Source: Ophioceras dolichostomum
Taxonomy: Eukaryota; Ascomycota; Sordariomycetes; Magnaporthales; Ophioceraceae
Length of the DNA: 59,945 nucleotides
Reading direction: 5' to 3'
Assembly (NCBI GenBank): GCA_003049485.1
Contig: PYST01000240.1
Location: forward strand, 1-59,945
Part shown: piece after piece, positions 46,574 through 58,340 of the stretch
Numbering within the stretch: the first letter of the stretch is position 1
Layout of the letters: each line of letters begins with the position of its first letter
The notes under the pieces: generated by a model
The model's input: the letters and a program-made list of their open reading frames with translations, nothing else
The model's database searches: none
Told to the model about the DNA's origin: nothing
Translations under genes and position numbers: made by a program

Positions 46574-46941
46574 GGCTAGTTGTTGATGTTTGGTCTAAAT
46601 GTTACAGTCGCTACCGTTAGAATGACGCGAAACCGTGGTCTTTCTCTTTATTTTGGAAATCAAAAGGAACCGTCTCGAGAGATGGGACGCTTGGAATAAC
46701 GGTGCAAGGAAAGGCACAGGCAGTAACTGGTAACTTACAGATCTCTGGTCTCGGGCGCGGCGCTTGCTTGGTTGAAGAGAGGTGAAGAGATGTTGTGACC
46801 TCGACTGCAGGATGAAAAAAAAACAATTCAAAAATTCAAAGGTGCTTGGGATTTATAGCCAGTGCACCTTATGCGAGGGCTGTGACTGATTTGAATGAAG
46901 TGAATGAAAGGGGAACCACATGACTCCAGGGCTTCTCACCG
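46574..46941. other. Intergenic between two minus-strand genes
   Basis: This 368-bp stretch is the promoter side of the Gag-like gene and the 3' flank of the Zn2Cys6 gene. An AT-rich segment with a TATA-like ttataaatcc (minus strand, near 46856) could be the promoter core. Confidence 0.4.
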
Positions 46942-49698
46942 TCAGTTGATGACCGTCCCATCGATATTGAACATGTCCCAAAGATCCGCCCAAGGATATC
47001 CCAAGGGATCAATAGTATTGTACGACGGTAGAGTCTGTGGTGCCATGGCCGTCTCCCAGCCCATTGCTACCGCCTGCTGCTGCTGACTGGGATTTAGAGC
47101 AATTTCTCCGACCTGAGGCGGCACTGGGGTTTCCCCGGCTTCGTGGGCAACAGGGTAATGCGTCCCCGGCTGAGGGGTCGCAACTCTGCTCGAAGCTCTA
47201 GTCTCGACTGCCCGACCTGAAGAAGGAGTGGGCTGCTGGGGTTCCGGCAGGCTGTTGACTTCCGGACTGCGCTCCCAGTTCACGCTTTCACGTCGTTGCT
47301 CCTCTCGTCGATGCTGCTGCTGGTAGGCTGCCAGCAGCTTCGAGACAGACCCCTCGGACTGGGCCAGGCAGATATCGCCGCAGTCCCATCCGTGCTTTTC
47401 TTTGGCCTCGGAGAGCCAGGTACGTAGGCGCTCTACGCTTGACCGACATGAACTCGCCGTCTCGGGATCGCACTCGATGGCGCAGCGGAGAAGAAGAAAC
47501 GTTGCTGATGCCAAGTGGTAGCCGGTATCTACTCGCATCAAGTCGACGATGTCGGGCCGATCAACAACATTGCAACAACTATTATTGCGGAGAGCATTTG
47601 GGAGGGCAAAAGCAAAATCATTGCTTACATGGCAGCCAGAACTCTTGCAGATTGAGTTCATCAAGCGAACATACGAAGTCTATGATGGCGTCAGCCGACC
47701 TACGCAACTTGGAGAGGTACTGGTGCTTCTCCTCAATATCACGAGCATTGTTGGATCGTGGTAGCTCCTATACATGGCATTTCGACGCGCTTAGTCTGAG
47801 GCTCGTGGGAGGGAGGAATTTTGGTGGACAAGACCAGCGATCTACTCACATGCAGATTTATCCTGCACAAGAGCATCCTAACGGCTAGGAACCCGAGCCA
47901 CAGGCTGCTGGAGCCGGAGACTGGGAACGCGCGGTTCTCATTGCGCACCGGATGCCTCAGGAAATCTGGAAGAGAAGTCATCCACTTTTCCAAGTCACTC
48001 TCGAGATCACTCCGCCGCCCGGATGTGTCACGGTCGACCTTTCGTATGTCGTGCAGAAGTGGCAGGACTTCTCCAAGAATCTCTGAGAGTGTGCACAGCG
48101 CGATGAAGCCGTCGGCTGCGCGATCCCGGTCATCGACGGTCGGGTCGATGCCCGAGGTGAGGAGCGTGGCCTTCGTCGGAATCGGTACGTCGTATTGTGT
48201 GCGCAGGATGCTTGGGGGAACTCCGTGAGCAAGGCTCGACCTGTTTTGCAGCCAGTGAGCATCTCACACTCTCGACACAGACAGCCAGGGCAACCAGGGG
48301 AGTGCGATCAGGGTCTCCGACTCAGAGGTACTCCTACACACCATCTGTCGTGGATCAAAACTCCCCACCAAAGCCTCACGCGAAGCTTCTTCTCGTGATC
48401 CGAGATATCCCACTTCGTCGGATCCCTGTTAAGTCCTAGGCTGTGTGCCAGCGCCACCAGCCTTCCGCTGCTGACGGTATTGCCCGTGATAGTCGTGGTG
48501 GGCCTACCACCAAGATCAAGGATGGCGGCGTACACAGTCGCCATGGAAGGAGCCTGGAAGTCGTCGTGGACGGCGGACACGGCCTGATTCCAGACATACT
48601 TGATGTCCGGGCGAGGGTGCTTTCTCAATATTGGGGAAGAGTCCCAGTAGATCATACAGGAGGCGAGGATGTCGCAGAGAAGCGCAGGCCAAAGCACTCT
48701 GGCACCGGATGGCTTCGCAGCCAGAATTGCGGCCTCGTCAACGACAGGGAAGGCCGGGTGCAGCTTTCGGAAGTAGCTGTGTGGTGGAAGCAAAAAAGAA
48801 TGTGTTGGACGTTTGAAAGCCTGGTGAGCATCATGAGGCGGCGGCTTGAAGGTAGAGGCGAAGGGAAAAGGGAAATCGGAGTGAAAAATACGACGCCATA
48901 TGGCTTGTATTGGATCACTCACAGGTCAATCAACTCGGATTTAAAGGGACCAAAAAGTTGCTCCAGGATCTCGAGCTGGGCCTTCCCCGGCATCCTCGTC
49001 TGGGCCATCCCTTCTCTGTAACGTGGAACACTCAGAGACACTATTGGGTTGCTCAAGTCGCTCGAGACCAAGTTGAACAGCCGCCTCTTCGAGTCCGCGG
49101 GTTGCACTGATATATACTTCTCGATGACCTGCAGATCCTCCGCCGACTCAGGCCCGACGATGGTAAAAGATGACCCGCGTGGGCAAACGTCACGGTCATC
49201 CCCATCATGGTGGCTGCCCGACAAGGGGTGAGGCCCCGATGATAATGCTTCGCGGGTATGGCGGCGGCCAGGGTCTTGGACCTGAACTCCTGCTGAGCCG
49301 CCTCTCCGCTGGCGCTTGCGGGCCCTTGCATTTGAAGAAGCCTTCGCATTCGACGAATCTAGCGAGGGAGGGGTGCTTAGGCTCCCCAATTCGCTGTCAG
49401 CAGCACCGCTGGCACCATTGTCAGCGGCGACGCCGGTGGCAGCGGAAGAAGCAGCAGAAGAAGATCCTCCTTCTCCTTCAGCCCGGCTGCACTTTGCGTT
49501 GTTCAGGCGACACAGCAGGCACGGCCTGTCCTTTAAGTCAACTGTGCACCTCAACTTCCGAACGCGGCAGCGCTCGCATGCCGGGACTTTGTGGGACCTA
49601 TAGGGCCTTGACGGCGGGGCGGTGGCGGCATCGTGGATGGCTTGAGGGGCGACGGGGGTGTCAATAACGTCTCGGGCCGTGTCCGTCGAGGGCATCAT
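46942..49698 (-). CDS. Zn2Cys6 transcription factor with fungal_trans domain
   Basis: Five exons (49698-48923, 48776-48342, 48240-47850, 47767-47629, 47528-46942) join to 775 residues. Donors are GTGAGT, GTGTGT, GTGAGT and GTAAGC. The DNA-binding cluster is at 41-70 (CERCRVRKLRC...CLLCRLNNAKC, spacing 2-6-8-2-6), followed by a Ser/Ala linker and a basic stretch RARKRQRR. The middle homology domain starts at YFRKLHPAFPVVDE and includes HDRWSSLAHGVPPSI across the second junction and EFWLPYTGYHLASA across the last. The C-terminus is Gln/Pro-rich, an activation-type tail ending DMFNIDGTVIN. It is a nuclear regulator; its targets are unknown. It does not sit next to a clear biosynthetic cluster. 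Confidence 0.92.
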
Positions 49699-50114
49699 CC
49701 GGCGCGACCAACGAAAAAGAAACCGGACATTAATATCAACAGATCATTGGCCGGCCATTGGCTGGCTACTTGGCATCCGTGCTTTATTTAGGCATATCGC
49801 GCGACGCCGCAAGCTATTGTTTTCCGGTATAGGGGGGGGATGGCAGATGAGGAGAAGAAGAGAAGTTCTCCGTCGGAGAAATACATTGGGCGGTGATGCG
49901 TGAGCGAAAAAAAAGACAGAGGGAAACATCAGCCAGCCCAAGTCGGCGCATGCTTTCGCCCCACCCGGCCTCTTGGGGGCCAGGACAATTGCCCAAGAGG
50001 AAAGAAAGAACGGATTTTGGTCAGAATATTAGCCAAACCGCTTCCGGGAATACACTGAGATGATTTAAAATAGCAGGGGAAAAAAATTAAGGAGAAAAAA
50101 ATACGAAAAAAATT
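49699..50114. other. Intergenic, no gene recognised
   Basis: This is the upstream region of the Zn2Cys6 gene. It also holds A-rich runs (about 50080-50112) that serve as T-rich terminator for the tRNA on the minus strand. Confidence 0.5.
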
Positions 50115-50168
50115 TGCGGCCAGTGTGGATCGAACACACGACCTTCAGATTTGATGATTGAAGTTTGA

Positions 50169-50199
<31 letters not shown>

Positions 50200-50205
50200 G
50201 TCCGC
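50115..50205 (-). tRNA. tRNA-Phe (GAA) with 18-nt intron
   Basis: Read on the minus strand it folds into a standard cloverleaf. The acceptor is GCGGACA/TGGCCGC, the D arm GCTC-AGTTGGGA-GAGC, the anticodon arm TCAGA-CTGAAG(intron)A-TCTGA, and the T arm GTGTG-TTCGATC-CACAC, with discriminator A. The anticodon is GAA. The intron (50168-50151) lies after position 37 as in other eukaryotic tRNA-Phe genes, and it contains CTTCA, which can pair with the anticodon. The acceptor stem has one A-G mismatch (5:68). A T-run follows as the Pol III terminator. Confidence 0.92.
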
Positions 50206-50904
50206 CGCAGGTAATTTGTTAGGTGGCAGATGCGCGCGGAGCGATTATATAGTGCGGCCTTGGCACCACCAAAGAGGGGTTGACCCATCCACCACGACCC
50301 CAGTCTTGTCACAACAAAGAGCGACATAATTGTGCTCTTAAACGCTGAATACCTCGGATCATTGACAAGCAGAAATGCTGCACGGCCTGGAAAGATACGG
50401 TAGATGGGAGGGTAAGGAACCGCGACCAAGGTGTTGCACGGACTCAGTGGCGGCTCCCTTGCATGCGAATTAAGTTCTCTTCACATTTGCTACCAACATG
50501 TGTACCTAGAGGTAGGTACCTATTAGTATATAGAGTTAAACCTGAGCCATTCCAAGAATAGAACTACCCCTAAGGAAACATGGACCCTTTGGCGAAAGCG
50601 TTCAGGCGCTAGAAGAAGCCGGTTCAGCATGACAGTTGCTATCACATAGATGTGAGATTGCTAGCTTTCATTGCGTTGACTAACTGCCCGCCTAGGTAAC
50701 GATAATGGAAACAAGGACACCTGCTGCCCACGCTGATCCTTCAAGCAACGTGGCGTGGCAGTCGGGGCTTGCTGCCTGGTATCGTAGAGAAAGCAGGACT
50801 GTAAAGAAAGAATGACGGGGACAACGGTGGGAGGGATATTACGCGTCGCATCGGAGCTTTGCGCCTCTGGTGGACTGGATGGAATCCAAGAACAACAACC
50901 TCCG

Positions 50905-50977
<73 letters not shown>

Positions 50978-51072
50978 GATGGCTACGACCATGAAGTTTC
51001 TGCGCGGCGGAAAAAACCATCTTGTGTGCCACTGCGTCTTCCCCCCGCATCCGATTTTTTGTATTGTCACTA
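50206..51072. other. Intergenic with CT microsatellite
   Basis: I see no gene between the tRNA and the transporter. A long CT dinucleotide run lies at 50907-50973, about 100 bp beyond the 3' end of the transporter CDS. Open frames across it are artefacts of the repeat. Confidence 0.5.
50907..50973. repeat. (CT)n microsatellite, about 33 units
   Basis: An uninterrupted run of CT dinucleotides of about 67 bases. Confidence 0.9.
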
Positions 51073-53020
51073 CTATTTCTTCTCCGACCAGGCGGCGGCG
51101 GTAGGCGCCTCGGTATGGCTTGTGGTGGTGGCCAAGAAGATGTCGTCGCTGTTGAGCTGGTACTTGGCCGACTTGCGAGCCGGCACACCGCGCTGGAACA
51201 TAACGTCCATCTCTCCGAAGGTGCGGCCCCTGGTCTCGAAGAGGCGGAAGTAGCCCCAGATCAGGGTCAGGGTCGCCAGGATGGCCCAGAAGAATGCCTG
51301 CGAAGAAAGATGATCTCGGTCAGCCTCCTGCATTCGTGCCGTGCCATTCGCGAGGGGTTGTTGGGATGCATGTCGCTGCCAAGTTCGATCGATCTGACCG
51401 TCGGGAACAGGTTGAAGCAGCACTTACAGTCTTCCCCTTCCAGTTCCAGTCACCCGGAGCCAACATCTTGGGCTGAAGCGTGCCACCACAGATGATGTTG
51501 CCGACGTAGTACAAACTCCTACCTAACACGACAGTCTGTGTGCGAAGGCGGGTCGAGCCGATCTCGGACGCGATGGTGTAGACGATGGGGCCGACGGTCA
51601 TGGAGTAGACGCCCAACCACACGATACACAGACACGACTGTGCCCAGGCGAGGGAGAGGTTCTGGCTCGGCAAGGCCAGGAAGCCGATGATCCACAAGAT
51701 GACGACCAGGCCCGAGAAGCCGCTCAGCCAGATGGCGCGGCGTCCCCATCTGTAGATGTACAGCCACGAGATGCAGGTACCGCAGAAAGCGATAGCCGTC
51801 CCACCCAGCCCGATATAGTAAGCCGTCTTGTCGGGAATGCCAGTCTGCTGGAAGAAGAAGGTGCCCGAGTAGCAGAGCGCGCCCCCGTTGGTGATCTGCG
51901 ATAGGAACGCCATGCAGCCGATCTCGGTGCGGCGGAGGTTCGTGCCGCGGAAGGCATCCCAGTATGTGGCGCCCGCGCGCTCCTCGATCTCGAGCTTGTT
52001 GGTGTGCACCATCATGGCCACGGTGGCGTCGTGGTCGACGTTGTGGTGCGGCTCCGATAGCCGCTCGAGCGACTTCTTAGCCCTCTCGAGCTGGTTCGTG
52101 CGCACGTAGTGCCAGGGGGACTCGGGCGCGAAGTAGGCGGCGAGGGCGAGCGGGATCGGCCAGATCCACTGGATGGCGAACGGAATCTTGAAGCTATATT
52201 CGCCGGGGTAGTCGACTAGTCCTGCGAGAACGCCCGCGCTGATGAACTGGCCTATTTGGAAATAGGGAACGAGAGACTGTTAGCCGCCACAAGCACTGAC
52301 TGAATCAAGGAGGTAGGAACAAAACGTGACGGGTAAATAGGAAAGAGGTGAGTTTGACAGACCTATGCACCAACACAGATTCACGTAAGCGGTGAGATAA
52401 CCCCTGATGGCCAATGGGGTCACCTCAGAAGCATACGACGGGCCCGTCGTGGCGAAGACGCCCCAGGGGATGTTGCACAGGATCTGGCCGGCCAGCTGGG
52501 TCTGGATGTTCTCGGCGAAGAACACGACGAAGATGAAGGCCGTGAGGAAGAAGAGCGAGCCCATGAGCACCTTACGGTGGCCGAACTTGGAGGTCAGATA
52601 GCCGTTCAGCAGCGCGCCGACGATGTTGGCCACGGCGGCCGTGATATTGAACGTCTGCTGCCAGGTGGACGAGATCTGGTACCCGCTCTTGTCGTTGAGG
52701 TACTCGCCGTACTTCCTCCGGAACTCCGGGTAGCCGTAGAAGGAGCCCAGTAGCGTCACGTCGTACCCCTCCATGATTACGGTGCTGGAGATGAGCACCG
52801 ACCAGAAGGCCGCCCGCTTGTAAGTCTTGAAGCCCTGCGCGAAGCCGAAGCTGTGCTCCGCGTTGGTGGCCTCCTGGGCACCAGAGTTGAGCACCTTGTC
52901 GTCTAGAGCTACGTCCTTGAGCTGCTCCAGGTGGTGGTCTGGGGCGGCTCCCTTCTCGATCCGCATCTGGTCCGCATCGCCGCCAGCGGGGGCGCCGGCG
53001 GGCCTGATTTCGCTGGCCAT
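51073..53020 (-). CDS. MFS sugar transporter (maltose/hexose permease type)
   Basis: Three exons (53020-52363, 52251-51428, 51297-51073) give 568 residues. Introns begin GTCTGT (111 nt) and GTAAGT (130 nt). This is a 12-helix major facilitator of the sugar-porter family. Visible signatures are EGYDVTLLGSFYGYPEF in the first helix, FGHRK after helix 2, NIPWGVFATTGPSYASEV, APESPWHYV (PESPR motif) before the central loop, YRWGRR in loop 8-9 and FETRGRTFGEMDVMF after the last helix. EGYD and the N-terminal extension of about 65 residues are typical of fungal alpha-glucoside (maltose) permeases. It should sit in the plasma membrane and act as a proton symporter. The exact sugar is not decided by the sequence. 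Confidence 0.92.
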
Positions 53021-55066
53021 CGCGGGTGATGGTGCTCGTGGTTTCTTGGCCCTCGTGCAACTGCTCTGCTTGGAAAGCGCGATGAGAAGGACTCGAAGGC
53101 GATGGGAGCAATGAAGGAACAGTGACGGAGCTGTGGAGGAGCCGGACGGAAAAGAAACGAGTCTTTCTTCGAACCACAGCGGCGGGTGCTGCGAGCTGTT
53201 TATAGAGACCTGATACCCTCACTGTCTGCAGCTGCAGATCTCGACGATTCGTTTATCACCCGTCCCGTGAGAGGGGAGGCGACCTTCATCCTGCTATGAT
53301 CTCCACCTCTCAGAAGCAAGGCGCCTTGCATGAGCTCTCTGTGTCTGGTTTGTTGCCACCGTAGCACCCCATCCCCAACAGCGGTCGCTGAAGGAGAGCA
53401 TCGCGAAGGAAGAGGAGCCAACCACCTCGTGAAGTTGTCAGGATCCAGGGACGTCGGTCCGTCGCTGCAAGAGGGTTTCAAGGTTCCCCGCATGTTCACG
53501 CCCATTGTCGAGTGAGCCAGCAGCATTCCAGAGAGGCTCCATTGGCTGCATCTCCATCGTGTCGGCTTGTTCCATAAAGGATGTCGGCCCTAGAAACAGG
53601 AATGTCTAGGATTGGTGGAAGATGGACGTACCGGAGAAATGGTCCTGTACGGGGTCGGGGTTTTCATCCTCAGCTGAGGGGGTGAAATAGCGACGGGTCT
53701 CCAAATCTATGGGTACATGTAGGACTGGGATCGCTGTACTTGTGGTTTGGGTGACCTGTGGAAGCGCTTGGTGAAAGGCCTAGCCGTCGAAGCTTGCAGC
53801 GATTTTGTCCCGCTTCAACTCACTGTGCACCCAGCACTCCGCTAACACGCAGCCCGTGGCACGACGCCAATCCTCAAACTCGAAGAATATCTTCATTAAC
53901 ACCCTCTGCTGAGTTGAGAGCCCTCAAGGCCTGTAACACGAAGCTATCAAGAGTAATCAACATTGCAACCCGAAGGAGAGATGCACAGAGCAAAAATCCG
54001 ACGGGTAATTTTAACGGGCACGATACCGGGATTCGTGGGTTGCTAGCTTCGGAACGAGCCTTTGTGCGCATGCGGGGATCCCACCCACGAACGGCAGTCC
54101 AAAGTTGGGAGAATCATCAACGACTCTGGGCTTGCATGCGATCAGCGCATCGCCGGTCCAGCAACCGGCCCCCTTTTCCCGATACTCGCCTATCAGCCTG
54201 CCTATCCAGGCCCTTTCTAGCCTGCTTTTTCTCCCAGTCTCCAAGCAAACGGACGCCAATTGCCAATAGTGGCGACTCTCCCGAAAAGACAACGCTCACC
54301 TCCCTTTCATTTGACCTGGCCTTCCCATTGCCCCCTCGATACCACAAGCTTTCCATCCTCACAATCCTGGCCTGACGTCCAGTAGACAGGCAGGGACAGA
54401 TGTCTGGAATGTGGGGGATCTGAGCTCACGAATTCAGGCTAAACGGCAGAATCCAGAAGCGAAGCACTCTGCGGGTCCGTTTCGATGAATTCCTCAACGG
54501 GGTACAAGCGCCAACTGCCAGGTACGTACCACTGATCGCGTGTCAAGGGACATTTCCTCCCGAGACATAGACCGAGAGAGCCCTGGACACGCGCGGGCAT
54601 GTCTGTGAAGACTTCGACCGACCTCGTGCAAGACTCCTAGAGCAGTCCTAGAGCAGAGCTCTTCTCCATACCAAGGTCTAGAGTTGGAGGCACCCGAGCT
54701 CGTGAACGTCTGTGGATACCGGACGGCTGCGCAGTTCTTCTCGCGCAAAACATGGACGCCGCATCTGGCTACCTACTAGGTAGCATCGCTGTCAAGTGCA
54801 CAAGTCTCTCCTCTTGCCACAGCAGTGCAAGTCTTTCCTCGTCCAACGTGAGTGGTCGCTTACGGACAGTACCGCGGGCGGCGCAAACCGTATATCAATA
54901 GAACCAGACATAAAAGCATTATTGTCCACCAGCATTAACGACGTATCGGCGTCGAGAAAATACTCATAAACACGGCCCATTTCTTAGTCAAAAGCAGCCA
55001 GATTTCTGGGGAACTCAGTCCCATGGCACTGCCTCAAATAAGACAACAAGGGCCACCGGTCGTCCA
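53021..55066. other. Intergenic, no gene recognised
   Basis: This is the upstream region of the transporter plus about 1.5 kb of sequence with overlapping but unassigned frames (for example 53758-54375 plus). None shows a family motif or a supported start. Confidence 0.4.
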
Positions 55067-55954
55067 TCACGTCCCCGGCGCCGTCCCACCCACAAACACA
55101 GCAAGCACAGCAGCATAAGCCGCCGTGGCGGTGAGCAGCTCCGTCGGCAGCCGATGGGGGAAGAAGTAGGCCAGCGCGATCGAGAAGACCACCGTGCAGA
55201 CGGAGACGGTGGCGAGGGACGCCGCCGTGCTGCGCATCACCACCATGAACACCATGGGCAGCGTCAGCGTCAGCCCGCCCAGCACGGCCAGCAGGTACCG
55301 CTCGCGACGCGTCCGGTTGGCCGAGAGCTTGTCCCACGGCCAGCCGGGGAGCCGGGGCAGGTGCCTGCTCTCGTCGCCCGAGACCATCGGGTTGATGACC
55401 AGGTTGTGCGGAGGCTCCTTGATGCTCCGGAGCAGCTCGCGCTCCATCTCGCCCTGCTCTGGCTTCATGATAAACGGGTGGGTCGCGTAGTCACGCAGGG
55501 CCCAGTCCCTCATGAATTCTCGCGTTTTGACCGCGGCGCCTGGCAGCAGTCAAGTGGTCGGGTATGACATACCATCTCATCAGCGTCAGCAGTGAGCCAA
55601 AATTCCTTAGGTCATGTCGGTGGTGTAGACCGTCCACCTCCATCTTTCGGGTCTGGGTAGGTACCGACAGTATTTTTCCATGAGCGCGCTCATCTTGTCT
55701 GAACTCTCGTCGTCCATTTGCCCTTCGTTGAAGATGGTGGCCGCATGGTCCAGTATCCTCTTCCGCAGGAAGTGCAGGTTCATGCGGTGCACGGCTACGA
55801 GGTTGAACCTCTCGTTGCCGTCGTTGTTCTTGTAGAAGGCGTGCCTGCGCCCGACATCGACGACCGCCTTCTCGATTGGCACGGGTGGCGACGAGACCGG
55901 CGGGATCTTGCGCTCCACGTCGTCGTCGTCTGACAGGTCGACCGAACGGCGCAT
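55067..55954 (-). CDS. DUF6594 three-helix membrane protein
   Basis: Two exons (55954-55669 and 55539-55067) give 252 residues. The junction reads ALMEKYCAAVKTREFMRDWA, matching the usual pattern of this fungal family, although the donor GTCGGT is weak. The ATG at 55954 is the first in the frame; an earlier exon is possible because the open frame extends upstream to about 56008. The N-terminal half is soluble with helical segments (FNLVAVHRMNLHFLRKRI). The C-terminal third has three hydrophobic segments (YLLAVLGGLTLTLPMVFMVV, TVSVCTVVFSIALAYFF, LLTATAAYAAVLAVFVGG). The family is abundant in Pezizomycotina and its function is unknown. Confidence 0.78.
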
Positions 55955-56569
55955 TTTCTTTTTGCACTTTGCGCAGAAGCGATCCAATCGTACCTTCGAA
56001 CACCCCAATTTCAGAATTTCTTACGGTAACTAGGAGGTAATAGGTAGATAGAAGTGGCCAACAATAAGAATACCTAGGTTTGAGATTCCATTTTTATACC
56101 AGACAGTCGCCTGCTCGCCGAACAGCATAAGTTGACGCGTAGGTTGCCGCTGGCGTCCTTACAAGGCTGAGAGGGGTAGGAGGGCAGGCAGCAATTGAGG
56201 TCTTGGCGGATTCGGATTCTGCTCGGACTTGGACTCAATTGTGTATTACTTATTAGTATGAGTGAGGTAACCCACCCTTCAACTCGGGTTCGCCTCTTGG
56301 GTCTAACAAAACAAATTGCGCATTCGGCGGGAGAAAAGGCCATCGGATGAACTGAGACTCGTAGGCATCGATTACATCAAAGGGTCGCTCGGCTCCCCTG
56401 GACACTTGACCAAAGAATTGTCAACTCCAAGTTTGTTCGGACTTCTATTCCCGATTGTTCAGAAGTCTTCGTCTCACCCCCAGCAGGCGCAAATTATTCA
56501 CAACTCGGCGAAGCCTGTACGAAACTACTGCCCCTCTTGTAGCCTCCTCGTTTCTATCTGTAAGCGCCC
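55955..56569. other. Intergenic, no gene recognised
   Basis: No gene is seen here. The left edge may include a 5' exon of the DUF6594 gene. Confidence 0.4.
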
Positions 56570-57200
56570 AAGATGGTCTTCATCTCCTTGTTGTGCCACT
56601 CGATGATCGGCAGGATCTGGCGGGGGATGTAGCCCACCTATTTGTTGACTTCCTCAGGCTCCTTGCGCGAGTTGGGGGTGATGGAGAGGTTGGGCATCTA
56701 GGCCTGGGTTCAGCCCTACTAGATCTCGTCCATCTTGTTAGACTAGTGCTCGCCCCCCAAATAGGTAGTCCGACAGCATGTCTAGCAGGTTCCTGAGCAG
56801 GCCGATGTCGGGCTTCTTGTTCGACGAGCCCTGCAGGTGGGCTGGCAGTTCCTGCATCTCGTTCTCTGATAGCTTGTCCGAGACCTCCCCCGCGACGGAG
56901 TGGAGGAAGTCGACCTCGCCGAAGGTGCCCGTCACGAGTGGGTAGACGCTGTCCCTGGCGCCCTGCAGACGCATCCTGGTATTGCAGCCCACGTGGGGGA
57001 AGACGTCGCGTTCTCCCATCTCCCCAAGAGCCAGCTCGACGTAGTTGCTGTGCGCGTTGAAGTCCTCCAGACAGGGAGCGCCGTGCCCATCAGCCGCATC
57101 GCCCTGTACACCTCGTCGTCATTGCCGCTGCCGCTGCACGAGTGGTCGCGACCCAGCTCGAGTTCGTCATGGTTGCTCCCCCATTTGGCTGGTTAAGCTC
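56570..57200 (-). pseudogene. Het-C-like gene relic
   Basis: On the minus strand, pieces in shifting frames match the Het-C heterokaryon incompatibility protein family: CLEDFNAHSNYVELALGEM, then in another frame VYPLVTGTFGEVDFLHSVAG and EVSDKLSENEMQEL, then VGYIPRQILPIIEWHNKEM. The 5' end of the gene is missing. At least four TAG codons interrupt the last part (about 56620-56730), and most can be explained as CAG to TAG. Het-C proteins affect vegetative incompatibility and cell death when different alleles meet. This copy is dead. Confidence 0.6.
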
Positions 57201-57900
57201 GCCGTAAGCAAGAGGGCAGACTGATTCTCGCGAGACGGTCGATGGCCGCCTTTGTCGTCGGAGGGAGGTCGCCAAGGAGTTCGTGCTCAAATATCATATA
57301 AGAAGGGAAACAAGCCTCAGGCGGAGATATGTGCAAGTATTTTGGTGGAATATATAGCAAGGCATTGCGGCGCACTAGTTAGTTCTTCGAGCAGGACGGG
57401 CTCCAGAGAAAGCCCTGGCGAGGGTTTTCTATGCTGCTTGCCTCACTCTTCACAGCAGTCTCGAATTCGTTTCTTCAGCTGCAAAGTGGCGTTGCGGATC
57501 TCTTTGACGCCACAGTCGGTATCTGTGTTGCCCTCAAACCTCAGCTCAGAGCATCACATGCCCGGCCTCATGCAATGCAACTGCACAAGTTGATTGAGAG
57601 AGTTGGAACAAATATCGAGACCAATAAGGTGGTGGAGTCACGTGATATTTAGTGCCAAGATCCATATCACGTGAAACATCACGTGACTTCAACTAACAAG
57701 CCACCAACCACCTTCCAACTTGGTCAGGCTCCGCAACTCCGTTGCAGGGCAGATTATGATCCGCGCACAACCCATTTGCATCTAGCATCGACGCAGCTCT
57801 GTTCCATCGCCATCATCAGAAACCGTGCGGAAGAAATGGATCCAATCATGTTACTACAGATCGTTGTCCCACAGGATGAGATACATCAGACGATGTCGAA
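57201..57900. other. Intergenic, no gene recognised
   Basis: No coding region recognised. It contains three TCACGTGA palindromes at 57638-57686. Confidence 0.45.
57638..57686. promoter_or_regulatory. Cluster of three TCACGTGA palindromes
   Basis: The octamer TCACGTGA occurs at 57638-57645, 57667-57674 and 57679-57686. CACGTG is the core bound by bHLH factors such as Cbf1/Cpf1. Which gene, if any, it controls here is unclear, since it lies between a dead gene and LINE remnants. Confidence 0.45.
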
Positions 57901-57924
57901 GCAACTCACTGTCGGCCGGGTTGG

Positions 57925-58340
57925 CCCGGGCCCTTCTGCGGTCTGATCGTGTTTGTTGTTGTTTGGCCGCTGGCCACGGCGCTGTACAGCGGAGGGCGCG
58001 GTGGGAGGCTTGCTCCTGGGTGCGGGAGCGTTTGTGACCGTAAAGGTGCGGGCTCTCCTAGGAGCGCCTTCCGGACGTAGTCCATATACTCCTCGGCGAT
58101 CTCTGACGCATTCGTGGCCAATGCCGACCCAAAGCAAAAAGCTAAAGCGACAGAGATCGCCGAGGAATATATGGACTACGTCCGGGAGGCGCTCCTAGGA
58201 GAGCCCGCACCTTTACGGTCACGAACGCTCCCGCACCCAGGAGCAAGCCTCCCACCGCGCCCTCCGCTGTACAGTGCCGTGGCCAGCGGCCAAACAACAA
58301 CAACAAACACGATCAAACCGCAGAAGGGCCCAGGCCAGAC
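57925..58340. repeat. Inverted repeat of LINE 5' end (head-to-head)
   Basis: The arms are about 57925-58109 and 58147-58340, separated by a 37-bp spacer. They encode the same N-terminal peptide in opposite directions (EIAEEYMDYVREALLGEPAP on the plus strand; EIAEEYMDYVRKALLGEPAP on the minus strand) and differ by scattered substitutions. Confidence 0.85.

Noticed and set aside
50661..51188. Open frames with Ser-Leu or Arg-Glu runs
   Set aside because: They come from the CT dinucleotide repeat and from antisense of the transporter 3' end.
53758..54375. A 205-codon plus-strand frame
   Set aside because: No ATG-supported start, no motif, Ser/Arg-rich random-like composition.
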